A stretch of 64,000 nt of DNA, from positions 930,001 to 994,000 of the forward strand of contig CP075369.1 of the NCBI GenBank assembly GCA_019454205.1, given 5' to 3'. The position numbers and the translations under genes were made by a program. The notes below the pieces were generated by a model that was not told the DNA's origin, searched no databases, and was given only the letters and a program-made list of their open reading frames with translations. This DNA is from Xanthobacteraceae bacterium. Lineage in GTDB: Bacteria > Pseudomonadota > Alphaproteobacteria > Rhizobiales > Xanthobacteraceae. Each line of letters opens with the position of its first letter. Position 1 is the first letter of the stretch. Shown piece after piece: positions 1-9,850 of the stretch.

Positions 1-468
1 CCAGCCGGTCTCCACGTCGCCCAGCACGGCAATGCGCTGATCGCGCGCTTCGTAGCCGTCGCAGATCGGGCAGAAACGCAGCGCGCCTTCGTAAACCGCG
101 TCGCGCAGGCCGGGCAGCGACGGCGTTTCGTCGATGATGCCGGTCGCCATGACGATTCGTTTCGCGGCGATGGTTTTGCCGTCTGCGGTGGTGACGAAAC
201 CGTCGCGTGCTTCTTCGAGCTTGCTCACTTCGCCTTTTCGGATTTCGGCCCCGTATTCCTCCGCATGCTCGCGCAATTTCGCGAGCAGCGCCTTACCGGA
301 GATGCCGTCTTCAAAGCCGGGATAGTTATGCGAGGTCGGAATCCATGCCGCGCGGCTTCTTCCCGCGTCGATCACCAGAACCCTGCGCCGGTAGCGGGCA
401 AGATAGATTGCCGCGGTCAGTCCCGCAGGCCCGCCACCCACGATCAGGCAGTCATAGGCGTCGCTCAT
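1..468 (-). CDS. Thioredoxin-reductase-like FAD/NAD(P) oxidoreductase (C-terminus beyond left edge)
   Basis: The first 156 codons of a minus-strand flavoprotein start at the ATG at 468 and run off the left edge. It begins with a Rossmann FAD site GGGPAG (about residues 11-16). An [10 protein letters not shown] segment follows, then a redox pair CPIC at residues 133-136, where thioredoxin reductases carry CATC. The family passes electrons from NADPH through FAD to this disulfide and then to a small redox protein. Without the C-terminal NADPH domain I cannot separate a true TrxB from a related flavoprotein of another substrate. It is divergent from panB, with 187 bp between them. Confidence 0.85.
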   Translation of the reverse strand, partial: MSDAYDCLIVGGGPAGLTAAIYLARYRRRVLVIDAGRSRAAWIPTSHNYPGFEDGISGKALLAKLREHAEEYGAEIRKGEVSKLEEARDGFVTTADGKTIAAKRIVMATGIIDETPSLPGLRDAVYEGALRFCPICDGYEARDQRIAVLGDVETGW

Positions 469-655
469 GGAAATCCCCCGTTCGGCTTCGTTAACGCGGG
501 AGAGTGCTATTCGGTTTCCGCACCGCCGCGACAGATTCGCCTCCGCACCCCTTCCGTTGTAAACACCCGCTCCCTATCTGCTGGCCCGCGCGGACTACGG
601 AAAATCGTTATCCCGCAAAACCGTTGGCCAAAGGGAAGCGAGCAGGAGAGCGCCC

Positions 656-1498
656 ATGTCGATCCAGAACACCGCCGACATCCGCCGGAACACCGCACCC
701 GACATCCGCGCCCGCAAGGGCCGCGAGCCGATCGTGTCGCTGACCTCCTACCACGCCCACACCGCGCGCTGGCTCGACGCCCATGTCGACCTGCTGCTGG
801 TCGGCGACTCGCTCGGCATGGTGATGCACGGCTTCGAGACCACCGTGCCGGTGACGCTGGAGATGATGATTTTGCAGGGCCACGCCGTCATGCGCGGCTC
901 GAAGAAAGCGCTGGTCGTTGTCGACCTGCCGTTCGGCACCTATGAGGCCAGCCCCGAACAGGCATTCCACACCGCCGCCCGCGTGCTGAAGGAAACCGGC
1001 TGCGGCGCGGTGAAGATGGAAGGCGGGGTGAAGATGGCGGAGCATGTGCGCTTCCTCACCGATCGCGGCATCCCGGTGATGGGCCATGTCGGCCTGACGC
1101 CGCAGTCGATCAACACGCTCGGCTCGTTCCGCGCCCGCGGCCGCGAGGAGAGCGAGTGGGGACCGATCCTCGACGACGCCAAGGCGATCTCGGATGCCGG
1201 TGCGTTCTCCATCGTGCTGGAAGCGATGGCCGAGCCGCTGGCGCAGAAGATCACGAAGGAAGTCCCGGTCCCGACCATCGGTATCGGCGCGTCTTCGGCC
1301 TGCGACGGCCAGATCCTCGTGCTCGAAGATCTGCTCGGCCTGTCGCCGCGCGTGCCGAAGTTCGTGAAGCAGTACGCCGACATGGGCCGCCTGATCGAGG
1401 AGGCGGTGTCGAGCTACGCGAACGAGGTCCGCGACCGCTCTTTCCCGGCGGCGGAGCATGTTTACGCATTGAAAAATAAGGCAAAAACCGGCGCCTGA
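656..1498 (+). CDS. panB: 3-methyl-2-oxobutanoate hydroxymethyltransferase
   Basis: The 280-residue protein matches PanB, the first committed step of pantothenate (vitamin B5, CoA) synthesis, which transfers a hydroxymethyl group from methylene-tetrahydrofolate to alpha-ketoisovalerate. Visible signatures are VGDSLGM (49-55) and [10 protein letters not shown] (87-96), containing the Mg-binding aspartates. Further on come the KMEGG segment near 120, GHVGLTPQ and TIGIGAS. Length is normal for the family (about 260-280). The start ATG follows a purine-rich GAGCAGGAGAG stretch. panC is not adjacent, so the gene seems to stand alone, divergent from the flavoprotein. Confidence 0.96.
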   Translation: MSIQNTADIRRNTAPDIRARKGREPIVSLTSYHAHTARWLDAHVDLLLVGDSLGMVMHGFETTVPVTLEMMILQGHAVMRGSKKALVVVDLPFGTYEASPEQAFHTAARVLKETGCGAVKMEGGVKMAEHVRFLTDRGIPVMGHVGLTPQSINTLGSFRARGREESEWGPILDDAKAISDAGAFSIVLEAMAEPLAQKITKEVPVPTIGIGASSACDGQILVLEDLLGLSPRVPKFVKQYADMGRLIEEAVSSYANEVRDRSFPAAEHVYALKNKAKTGA

Positions 1499-1608
1499 GC
1501 CGGTTGCCACGATACGCCCACATCTCTATTTTACGCCCGCTTTAACGAAAAACGGGCTATGGGAGCGCGTCTCCGCGAGAGGCTTGGGACGCGACCCTCG
1601 GGAATTGC

Positions 1609-2322
1609 ATGTCGGACATTATCCGCGAAGTCGATGAAGAACTGCGCCGCGAGCGCCTTGCGAAGATCTGGAAGCAATACGGCGGCTACATCGTCGGTGC
1701 GGCGCTGCTGATTGTCGCCGCCACCGCCGGCTGGCGTGCGTGGGAATACTACGCGGAGAAAGCCGCGGCCGAAGCCAGCGCACGCTTCGAAGCGGCGCAG
1801 AAGCTCGCCAATGACGACGCCAAGTCTGACGAGGCGAAGAAGGCACTGGGCGACATCGTCGCCAACGGTCCTTCCGGCTACAAGCTGCTCGCGCGCTTCC
1901 GGCTCGCGGGCGAGATCGGCGAGAAGAACGCGCAGGAAGGTGCGGCCGCCTTCGACGCCATCGCCGCCGACACTTCGGTCGAGCAGAACTTCCGCGACAT
2001 CGCGCGCCTGCGCGCGGCGAAGCTGCTCGTCGACACCGCCAGCCCCGAAGACCTGAAAAAGCGGCTTGAGCCGCTGCTCGGCGCGAAGGGCAATTTCGGC
2101 TTCTCCGCGAAAGAACTGATGGCGCTGGCCTATATCCGCGCCGGCGACCGCCAGAACGCCGAACTGCAGTTGATCGAACTGACCCTGCACCCGGAAGCGC
2201 CGCAGAGCATCGCGCAGCGTGCCCGCGCGTTGATCCAGATTTTACCTGAGCCGAAGGAAAAGCCTGCTGTCGCGCCGCAGACGCCGCCGCCCGCGCAGTC
2301 GCCGCTCCTGAAGAAGCAGTAA
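1609..2322 (+). CDS. YfgM-type membrane-anchored TPR protein
   Basis: This 237-residue protein has a short charged cytoplasmic start (DEELRRERLAKIWKQYG), one membrane helix at about 27-42 and an Ala/Glu/Lys-rich helical periplasmic part with TPR-like character. A Pro/Gln-rich tail ends in KKQ. YfgM family members are inner-membrane proteins linked to periplasmic folding and the Sec translocon in E. coli, and are usually encoded just upstream of bamB and der. Here the same position is kept but bamB is absent. The next gene starts 3 nt after its stop, indicating translational coupling. Confidence 0.85.
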   Translation: MSDIIREVDEELRRERLAKIWKQYGGYIVGAALLIVAATAGWRAWEYYAEKAAAEASARFEAAQKLANDDAKSDEAKKALGDIVANGPSGYKLLARFRLAGEIGEKNAQEGAAAFDAIAADTSVEQNFRDIARLRAAKLLVDTASPEDLKKRLEPLLGAKGNFGFSAKELMALAYIRAGDRQNAELQLIELTLHPEAPQSIAQRARALIQILPEPKEKPAVAPQTPPPAQSPLLKKQ

Positions 2323-2325
2323 GCC

Positions 2326-2646
2326 ATGCAGGTCCGCCGTCCTCTCGCATCGATGTTTCGCGTGGCGCTGATTGCGCTGCCGCTATCGTTTGCGCTGGCG
2401 GCATGCGAGACGTTGCAGGACCTGAACCCGCTTGAGGAAAAGAAGGCGCCGCTGACGGGCGACCGCAAGCCGGTATTTCCGCAAGGCGTGCCGGGCGTCG
2501 AATTCAACGCCCCGCCGCAACAGCCCTCGAACTCGAACATCGACGTCACGCAGCAGCCCCAGCAGCCGCAGGCGAATCCGGACGGACCGCAGAATCCGGC
2601 CGCGAACCGCAACAACGAAGACCCATGGGCTGGGCAGCGCCGCTGA
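2326..2646 (+). CDS. Small predicted lipoprotein between yfgM-like gene and der
   Basis: The 106-residue protein starts with a positively charged signal sequence and a lipobox LAAC with the acceptor cysteine at residue 27, so a lipid-anchored envelope protein is expected. The mature part is short and low in complexity, with a GDRKPVFPQGVPGVE segment followed by a Pro/Gln/Asn-rich tail ending in WAGQRR. I recall FPxGVPGV-type proteins from other Rhizobiales, but no function is known to me. It sits where bamB is usually found. The end of the gene lies inside a 30-bp tandem duplication (see the repeat at 2626). Confidence 0.75.
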   Translation: MQVRRPLASMFRVALIALPLSFALAACETLQDLNPLEEKKAPLTGDRKPVFPQGVPGVEFNAPPQQPSNSNIDVTQQPQQPQANPDGPQNPAANRNNEDPWAGQRR

Positions 2647-2705
2647 TCGCGGCGTTGGGCCGGGCAGCGCCGTTAATCGCGGCGTTTGGGCTGGTCAGCA
2701 CCGCC
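2626..2705 (+). repeat. 30-bp tandem duplication of the lipoprotein stop region
   Basis: A 30-bp unit at 2627-2656 is repeated at 2657-2686 and again as a decayed partial copy at 2688-2705. Copies 1 and 2 differ at three positions. In the frame of the lipoprotein all three are silent: Ala GCT/GCC, Arg CGC/CGT, and the stop TGA/TAA, so both copies spell W-A-G-Q-R-R-stop. The third copy is shifted by one base and contains no stop. The block fills most of the gap before der. Confidence 0.85.
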
Positions 2706-2729
2706 AAGCGCAGTTAAGCCGGTCACGGC

Positions 2730-4151
2730 ATGTCTCCTTCCGTCGCCATCGTGGGCCGGCCCAATGTCGGCAAATCCACCCTGTTCAACCGTCTGGTCGG
2801 GCAGCGCATCGCGCTGGTCGACGACACGCCGGGTGTGACGCGCGACCGCCGCGAGGGCGAAGCGAAGCTGGCCGATCTCTCGTTCCGGATTTTCGATACC
2901 GCGGGTTTCGAGGAAGCGGGCGCGGAGAGCTTGGCAGGCCGCATGCGCGCGCAGACCGAAAGTGCAATCGCCGATGCGGACGCGGTGCTGTTCCTGGTCG
3001 ATGCCCGCGCGGGCCTGCTGCCCGATGACAAGGTATTCGCGCAGATCGTGCGCAAGTCCGGCAAGCCCGTGATCCTCATCGCCAACAAGAGCGAAGGGAA
3101 GGCGGCTGCGTCCGGCGCGCTGGAGGCTTATGCGCTTGGGTTGGGCGATCCGGTACCGCTCTCCGCCGAACACGGCGAGGGCTTGAGCGAACTCTACGAC
3201 GCGTTGCGCAAGATTTTTCCGCGCGAGGATCGCGAGGAGGAAGACGAAGAGGAAGTGGGCGGCGAAGCAGGCGAGGAAAAAGCGCCGAAGCCGGAAACCA
3301 TTCGCGTCGCGGTGGTCGGCCGCCCGAACGCGGGCAAGTCCACGCTCATCAACAAGCTGATCGGCGAGGACCGTCTTGTCACCGGGCCGGAGCCGGGCAT
3401 TACCCGCGACTCCATCGAGGTGCCGTTCGAATACGGCGGCCAGAAATTCGAGATGCTCGACACCGCGGGCATGCGTAAGCGGCCGAAGGTACAAGAGAAG
3501 TTGGAAAAACTTTCGGTTGGCGACAGCCTGCGCGCGATCCGCTTTGCGGAAGTCGTGGTGCTCCTGATGGATGCGACCATGCCGTTCGAGGAGCAGGATT
3601 TGCGCATCGCCGACCTCGTGGTGCGCGAAGGCCGCGCGCTGGTGATCGGCATGAACAAGCGCGATCTCGCGCCGCCTTCCGAGACGGCGGCAAAACGTCT
3701 GCGCGAGGAATCCGATCACTGGCTGCCGCAGGCGAAGGGGATGCCGGTGGTGGCGCTTTCCGGCCTGCACGGTGACGGTCTGGATAGACTGATGAAAGCC
3801 GTGGTCGAAACCTACGAAGTGTGGAACCGCCGCGTGCCGACTTCCGTCATCAACCGCTTTCTGGACCGCGCGCTGGCGCAGAACCCGCCGCCTGCCGTTT
3901 CTGGCGCGCGTATCAAGCTGCGCTACATGACGCAGAACAAGGCGCGCCCGCCGAGCTTCGTGCTGTTCGGCACACGCACCGATGCGCTGCCGGAGTCTTA
4001 TCTGCGCTACCTGACCAACGGCATCCGCGAGGCGTTCGATCTGCCGGGCGTGCCGGTACGGCTTGCATTCCGCCAGCCGGACAATCCGTTCCTGCGTAAA
4101 AAACCAAAGCGCGATGCGCGCGGCAAGCGGAAGAAAGTGAACAGGAAGTAG
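2730..4151 (+). CDS. der: Ribosome-associated GTPase Der (EngA), tandem GTPase domains
   Basis: The protein is 473 residues with the two-GTPase architecture that defines Der, needed for 50S subunit maturation. The first P-loop is GRPNVGKS (9-16) and the second GRPNAGKS (about 197-204). Each is followed by a DTAG/DTPG switch, and a C-terminal KH-like domain ends in a Lys/Arg-rich tail ([13 protein letters not shown]). An unusually acidic linker ([15 protein letters not shown], about 170-185) separates the GTPase domains. The stop is directly abutted by the convergent SDR gene. Confidence 0.97.
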   Translation: MSPSVAIVGRPNVGKSTLFNRLVGQRIALVDDTPGVTRDRREGEAKLADLSFRIFDTAGFEEAGAESLAGRMRAQTESAIADADAVLFLVDARAGLLPDDKVFAQIVRKSGKPVILIANKSEGKAAASGALEAYALGLGDPVPLSAEHGEGLSELYDALRKIFPREDREEEDEEEVGGEAGEEKAPKPETIRVAVVGRPNAGKSTLINKLIGEDRLVTGPEPGITRDSIEVPFEYGGQKFEMLDTAGMRKRPKVQEKLEKLSVGDSLRAIRFAEVVVLLMDATMPFEEQDLRIADLVVREGRALVIGMNKRDLAPPSETAAKRLREESDHWLPQAKGMPVVALSGLHGDGLDRLMKAVVETYEVWNRRVPTSVINRFLDRALAQNPPPAVSGARIKLRYMTQNKARPPSFVLFGTRTDALPESYLRYLTNGIREAFDLPGVPVRLAFRQPDNPFLRKKPKRDARGKRKKVNRK

Positions 4152-4898
4152 TTACGCCGGCCCCCGATAGCTCAGCCACTTCTTCTGCGGGTAATCGTAA
4201 AGCTGTCCGTTCTGGGTTACCGACGGCAGGCAAAGTTCGACGATCGCTTCCGCGACCGTCTCCGGTGGAGTCAGCGTCATCGGATCTTCGCCCGGCATTG
4301 CCTTCGCGCGCATCCGCGTCCGGATCGGGCCGGGGTTGAACAGGTTGACCTTCATCGGCGTGGTCGAAACTTCCGACGCATAGGTGCGGACCAGCATGTC
4401 CATCGCGGTCTTCGACACCGCGTACGGTCCCCAGTAGGCGGTCGCCTTGTTCGCCGCGCCCGACGAAATGAACACCGCGCGAGCGGCATCGGAAGCGCGC
4501 AGCAGCATGTCGAGCGAGCGGATCAGCCGGTAGTTTGCGGTGACGTTGACCGCGATCACTTCGTCCCATGCCTTCATGTCGACGTGAGGAATAGGCGAGA
4601 GCACGCCGAGCTGTCCCGCATTGCCGACCAGGATGTCGAGCTTCTTGAAGCGCTCGAACAGCGCCGCGCCCATGCGATCCAGGTCGTCGTATTTACGCAG
4701 GTCCGCGGGCACCAGCGTCGCGGTGCCGCCGAGCTTGCTGATTTCGTCGTCGAGTTCTTCGAGGCCGCCGGTGGTGCGCGCCAGCGCAATCACATGCGCG
4801 CCCTTGGCGGCGAGCGATTTCGCGACCGCCGCGCCGATCCCGCGCGATGCGCCGGTAACGAGCGCGATTTTGCCGGAGAGAGGTTTGTCGTCTGCCAT
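4152..4898 (-). CDS. SDR-family oxidoreductase
   Basis: The 248-residue classical short-chain dehydrogenase has the NAD(P) motif TGASRGIG (15-22), NAG at 93-95, and the catalytic Ser near 145, Tyr159 and Lys163 (YAVSK). The motif PGPIRT follows, as in the extended SDR signature. The substrate cannot be read from sequence. It is the last gene of the minus-strand run that starts with ycjX, 145 bp downstream of purF and separated from it by palindromic repeats, so it may have its own promoter. It converges with der with no spacer. Confidence 0.85.
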   Translation of the reverse strand: MADDKPLSGKIALVTGASRGIGAAVAKSLAAKGAHVIALARTTGGLEELDDEISKLGGTATLVPADLRKYDDLDRMGAALFERFKKLDILVGNAGQLGVLSPIPHVDMKAWDEVIAVNVTANYRLIRSLDMLLRASDAARAVFISSGAANKATAYWGPYAVSKTAMDMLVRTYASEVSTTPMKVNLFNPGPIRTRMRAKAMPGEDPMTLTPPETVAEAIVELCLPSVTQNGQLYDYPQKKWLSYRGPA

Positions 4899-4908
4899 TA
4901 AAACTATT

Positions 4909-4955
4909 CCTCATCCTGAGGAGCGCTCCACGGGAGCGCGTCTCGAAGGATGAGG
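4909..4955 (+). repeat. Palindromic repeat, copy A (AGGATG-type end)
   Basis: A 47-bp stem-loop. The outer stem CCTCATCCT (4909-4917) pairs with AGGATGAGG (4947-4955). The conserved internal strands GAGGAGC and GTCTCGA follow, and an inner stem GCGCTCC (4923-4929) pairs with GGAGCGC (4933-4939). It is one of five related elements in the window and lies between purF and the SDR. Confidence 0.9.
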
Positions 4956-4987
4956 TTTCCTATAGCAAGAGTTTCTGGAGTGAAAGC

Positions 4988-5037
4988 GTCGTCCTTCGGC
5001 GCGCGCGGATGCTTTGCGCCCGCGCTCCTTAGGACGA
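4988..5037. repeat. Second palindrome next to copy A
   Basis: An inverted repeat with ends TCGTCCT (4989-4995) and AGGACGA (5031-5037) encloses a GC-rich core containing GCGGATGCTTTGCG (5005-5018). The same GCGGATGCTTT core recurs at 38845, suggesting a second dispersed repeat family. It sits 33 bp from palindrome copy A, just downstream of purF on the minus strand, and could act as a 3'-end structure. Confidence 0.55.
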
Positions 5038-5043
5038 GGCCAG

Positions 5044-6519
5044 CTAGCTCGCCTCGGCCAGCAACGAAAGTTGCCGCGGGCTCGCTTCGCCGTTCTTGTC
5101 GGTCAGCGGCGTCGGATAATCGCCCGTGAAGCAGTGATCGGTGTATTGCGGCCGTTCCGGGTTGCGCTTGCCCGCGCCCATCGCGCGATACAGGCCGTCG
5201 ATGGAGAGGAAGGCGAGGCTGTCGGCACCGATATATTTGCGCATCTCTTCGAGGCTGTGGGTCGCGGCCAGCAGCTTGTCCTTGTCCGGCGTGTCGATGC
5301 CGTAGAAGTCCGGGTGCGTGATCGGCGGGCTGGCGATACGGAAGTGGACTTCCTTCGCACCCGCCTCGCGCATCATGCGCACGATCTTCACCGAGGTCGT
5401 GCCGCGCACCAGCGAGTCGTCGATCAGCACGACGCGCTTGCCTTTCACCGCCGCGCGGTTCGCGGAATGCTTCATGCGCACGCCGAGTTCGCGGATCTGC
5501 TGCGTCGGCTCGATGAAAGTGCGGCCGACATAGTGGTTGCGGATGATGCCGAGTTCGTAGGGAATATTCGCTTCCTGCGCGAAGCCGATGGCGGCGGGAA
5601 CGCCGGAGTCGGGCACGGGCACCACCACGTCGGCGGGAACGAGGGACTCGCGGGCAAGCTCGGTGCCGAGGTTGCGGCGCACTTCGTAGACGCTTTTGCC
5701 GCCCACGACCGAGTCCGGCCGCGCGAAGTAGATGTATTCGAAGATGCAGGGGCGCGGCGTCATCGGCGGGAACGGCTTGTGCGACTCGACGCCTTCCGAC
5801 GAGATCACGATGATTTCGCCGTTCTCGACGTCGCGCACGAACTTCGCGCCGATGATGTCGAGCGCGCAGGTCTCGGAAGTGAGGATGGGCGCGCCGTTCA
5901 GTTCGCCGAGCACCAGCGGGCGGATGCCCTGCGGGTCGCGCGCGCCGATCAGCTTCTTGTTGGTGAGGCCGACGAAAGCATAAGCGCCTTCGATCTCGCG
6001 GATCGCATCGACGAAGCGCTCGATGAAGCGCGGGCGCTTTGAGCGCGCCAGCAAGTGCAGGATGACTTCGGTGTCGGAGGTGGACTGCATGATCGCGCCG
6101 TCGCGAACAAGCTGGCGGCGGAGCGTGAGGGCGTTGGTCAGGTTGCCGTTGTGGGCAATGGCGAAGCCGCCGCCGGTCAGTTCGGCGAACAGCGGCTGCA
6201 CGTTGCGCAGGATGGTTTCGCCGGTGGTGGAGTAGCGCACATGGCCGACCGCGGTATCGCCGGGCAGGCGGTCGATGACGTCGCGCTTGGAGAAGGTGTC
6301 GCCGACAAGACCGAGCCGGCGTTCGGAGTGGAAGCGTTTGCCGTCGTAGGAGACGATGCCGGCCGCTTCCTGGCCGCGATGCTGGAGCGCATGCATCCCT
6401 AGCGCGGTGAGGGCGGTGGCGTCGGGGTGCCCGAAGATGCCGAAGACCCCGCATTCCTCTCGCAGCGTGTCTCCGTATGCGTCGAAGTCGCCGTCTACTA
6501 GATGCGTTTCGTGCGCCAC
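5044..6519 (-). CDS. purF: Amidophosphoribosyltransferase
   Basis: The 491-residue enzyme makes phosphoribosylamine from PRPP and glutamine, the first step of purine synthesis. A 22-residue propeptide precedes Cys23 (CGVFGIFGH), the N-terminal nucleophile of the class II glutaminase domain. The phosphoribosyltransferase PRPP loop VVLIDDSLVRGTTS lies at about 363-376. Near the C-terminus only a single Cys is visible (HCFTGDYP), rather than the paired cysteines of iron-sulfur PurFs, so a cluster seems unlikely. The cvpA-purF order is conserved widely. cvpA ends 23 bp upstream. Confidence 0.97.
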   Translation of the reverse strand: MAHETHLVDGDFDAYGDTLREECGVFGIFGHPDATALTALGMHALQHRGQEAAGIVSYDGKRFHSERRLGLVGDTFSKRDVIDRLPGDTAVGHVRYSTTGETILRNVQPLFAELTGGGFAIAHNGNLTNALTLRRQLVRDGAIMQSTSDTEVILHLLARSKRPRFIERFVDAIREIEGAYAFVGLTNKKLIGARDPQGIRPLVLGELNGAPILTSETCALDIIGAKFVRDVENGEIIVISSEGVESHKPFPPMTPRPCIFEYIYFARPDSVVGGKSVYEVRRNLGTELARESLVPADVVVPVPDSGVPAAIGFAQEANIPYELGIIRNHYVGRTFIEPTQQIRELGVRMKHSANRAAVKGKRVVLIDDSLVRGTTSVKIVRMMREAGAKEVHFRIASPPITHPDFYGIDTPDKDKLLAATHSLEEMRKYIGADSLAFLSIDGLYRAMGAGKRNPERPQYTDHCFTGDYPTPLTDKNGEASPRQLSLLAEAS

Positions 6520-6542
6520 GTCGGAACCTCTCTCCGGGATCG

Positions 6543-7232
6543 CTACTGCTGCGATTGCCCGGTGCTCTCGAGGAGCTGGTTGAACACCTGCCGGTCGTTC
6601 TTCTTATAAGTAGGCTCTTTGGTCTGCGTAACAAGATTATCGGGCGGCAATTGGGTGCGGCCCGGCACCGGCGGCGTTTGCGGATTTGCATCCGGCGGCG
6701 TTGCGTCGTCGCTGGTTCCGCGCCGGTTCAGGATGGAGCGCACCCGCGCCTCGATGTCGTCGGGCAGCACCGAGATCAGCCAGTCGCCGGTATTTTTCAG
6801 GATGTGGAACGAGCGCGCCTCGGCCGCCCACGAGGGCAGGCTCTTTTCGGGCACCAGCCACAGGAAGAAGATGAATGCGACCACCATCACGATCAGGCCG
6901 CGGGCGAGTCCGAAGATGAAGCCGAGCGTGCGGTCCAGCGCACCGATGCGGCTGTCGAGCACCATGTCGGAAATCTTGACCGTGATCAGCGAGACGATCA
7001 GCAGCGTGATCAGGAAGATGCCGCCCGCCGCGATGCCGGTCGCGATCAGGTCGTTGTTCACATACTGTTTCACATAGGGCAGCACGCGCTGGTAGCCGTA
7101 GACGGCGGCAAGCGCGGCAAGAACCCAGGACGCGATGGAAAAGACTTCCCGCAGGAATCCCCGCACCATGGCGAGGACGCCGGAAATCAGCATCACGGCG
7201 AGAAGACCCATATCGAGGTAGGTAATGGGCAT
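6543..7232 (-). CDS. cvpA: CvpA family membrane protein
   Basis: The 229-residue protein has four hydrophobic helices (about 8-25, 33-50, 64-86 and 103-125) and a hydrophilic C-terminal tail rich in Pro, Asp and Gln. The pattern FLREVFS after the first helix and the short DRTLGFIFGLARG segment are typical of CvpA, an inner-membrane protein required for colicin V production in E. coli. Its cellular role is still poorly defined, and adjacency to purF is the classical arrangement. The 159 bp before radA hold no recognisable element. Confidence 0.9.
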   Translation of the reverse strand: MPITYLDMGLLAVMLISGVLAMVRGFLREVFSIASWVLAALAAVYGYQRVLPYVKQYVNNDLIATGIAAGGIFLITLLIVSLITVKISDMVLDSRIGALDRTLGFIFGLARGLIVMVVAFIFFLWLVPEKSLPSWAAEARSFHILKNTGDWLISVLPDDIEARVRSILNRRGTSDDATPPDANPQTPPVPGRTQLPPDNLVTQTKEPTYKKNDRQVFNQLLESTGQSQQ

Positions 7233-7391
7233 GGAACCTCGGTGTTTGGGCCGATCATGGCCCGATTCGGAACCGGCTTTCGCGCCGCGCCATGCATATA
7301 GACCCAGGCCACGCCGCCGTCACCCGGTCCCTCGAAACGTAATCAACGATTTCTGGCAGCCATGCGCGGCGCAGTTGCCGCAGGGCGGGGC

Positions 7392-8798
<1,407 letters not shown>

Positions 8799-8848
8799 GA
8801 GAATCGCGAAGGTGAAAGTCGGCCGTCAGCCTAGCACAGGCGTCAGGC

Positions 8849-9850
8849 TCACTCGCCCTTCTTCGGCAGCAGGTTGCCCGCGAGATCGGAGAGCTTCGGC
8901 CGCGGCAGTGCCGCGAAGGGCAGCGGGCGCGTGACCTCGATCGCGGCAATGCCGAGCCGCGCGGTGAGCAACCCGTTCAGCACGCCTTCGCCGAGCCGCG
9001 CGGAAAGTTTCGCGGCAAGGCCCTGGCCCAGCACCTGCTGCACGATGGAATCGCCGATGGCCATGCCGCCGGTGAGCGCGAGGTGCGAGACCACATGGCG
9101 CATCAGCCGCAACATGCCGAGCAGGCCGGGGCGGCCGCCGTAAAGCGTCGCCAGCTTGCGGATGAGGAAAATCGTGTTCGCGAACACGAAGATCATGTCC
9201 ACCGCAGCGCGCGGCGAAATCGCGGTGACGAGCGAGACGCGCTTCGCGGCGCTGCTCACCAGTACGCGCGCTTGCGCGTCGAGGCCGCTCATCATCTCGC
9301 GCTCGGCGAGGCGCACCAGATCCGCGCCGTCGATAATCTCGCCGGTATAGCCTTCGACCGACGTGCGCGCGCGGGCGAGTGCGGGCATCGCACGCGTGAG
9401 CGAGAGCAGCTCGCCGACCACGGCCCTGCCTTCGTCGCGATTGTCGGAGGCGAGAACTTCCGCCGCGCGCTTTTGCAGGTGCTCGATCTTGGCGAGACGG
9501 AACACCGCCCACAATTCGCGCGTGGCGATGACGAGCAGCGCGAGCAGCGCCAGCGCGGTCAGCCCCGCCGCGAGCCAGCCGAGCCACGGCGCGACCGCGA
9601 ACATGGACTGGATCAGGTTCGTCACCGCGAGGCCGAAGGCGAGCGACACCAGTCCGCTCGCCGCGGTCCAGAACAGCTTGCCCCAGAACCGGCGGCGCGG
9701 CGGTGCGCTCTCGACCACTGCCGGAAGGTTCTCGGCGTCCGTTTCGAGTTCGCGCAACTCCTCGCGCGTGAATACCGGCTCGGCTGGCGCGACCGTCACG
9801 CGCGGATCGTCGGCGCGGAACGCGGCGGGCTTGGAGGGTTGTGCGCTCAT
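8849..9850 (-). CDS. ycjF: YcjF/DUF697 family inner-membrane protein
   Basis: The 333-residue protein has a charged N-terminal 50 residues and two membrane helices (about 55-80 and 90-115). A helical domain then contains GEGVLNGLLTARLG, the DUF697/TIGR01620 signature region. Its start codon overlaps the ycjX stop by 4 nt (ATGA). YcjF and YcjX are an envelope-stress-associated pair in enterobacteria, with YcjX as the nucleotide-binding partner. The molecular job is unknown. Confidence 0.85.
   Translation of the reverse strand: MSAQPSKPAAFRADDPRVTVAPAEPVFTREELRELETDAENLPAVVESAPPRRRFWGKLFWTAASGLVSLAFGLAVTNLIQSMFAVAPWLGWLAAGLTALALLALLVIATRELWAVFRLAKIEHLQKRAAEVLASDNRDEGRAVVGELLSLTRAMPALARARTSVEGYTGEIIDGADLVRLAEREMMSGLDAQARVLVSSAAKRVSLVTAISPRAAVDMIFVFANTIFLIRKLATLYGGRPGLLGMLRLMRHVVSHLALTGGMAIGDSIVQQVLGQGLAAKLSARLGEGVLNGLLTARLGIAAIEVTRPLPFAALPRPKLSDLAGNLLPKKGE

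Noticed and set aside
4904..6691. A 595-codon minus-strand frame overlapping purF in another frame
   Set aside because: It is Arg-rich shadow translation; purF in the alternative frame has its catalytic Cys and PRPP loop.
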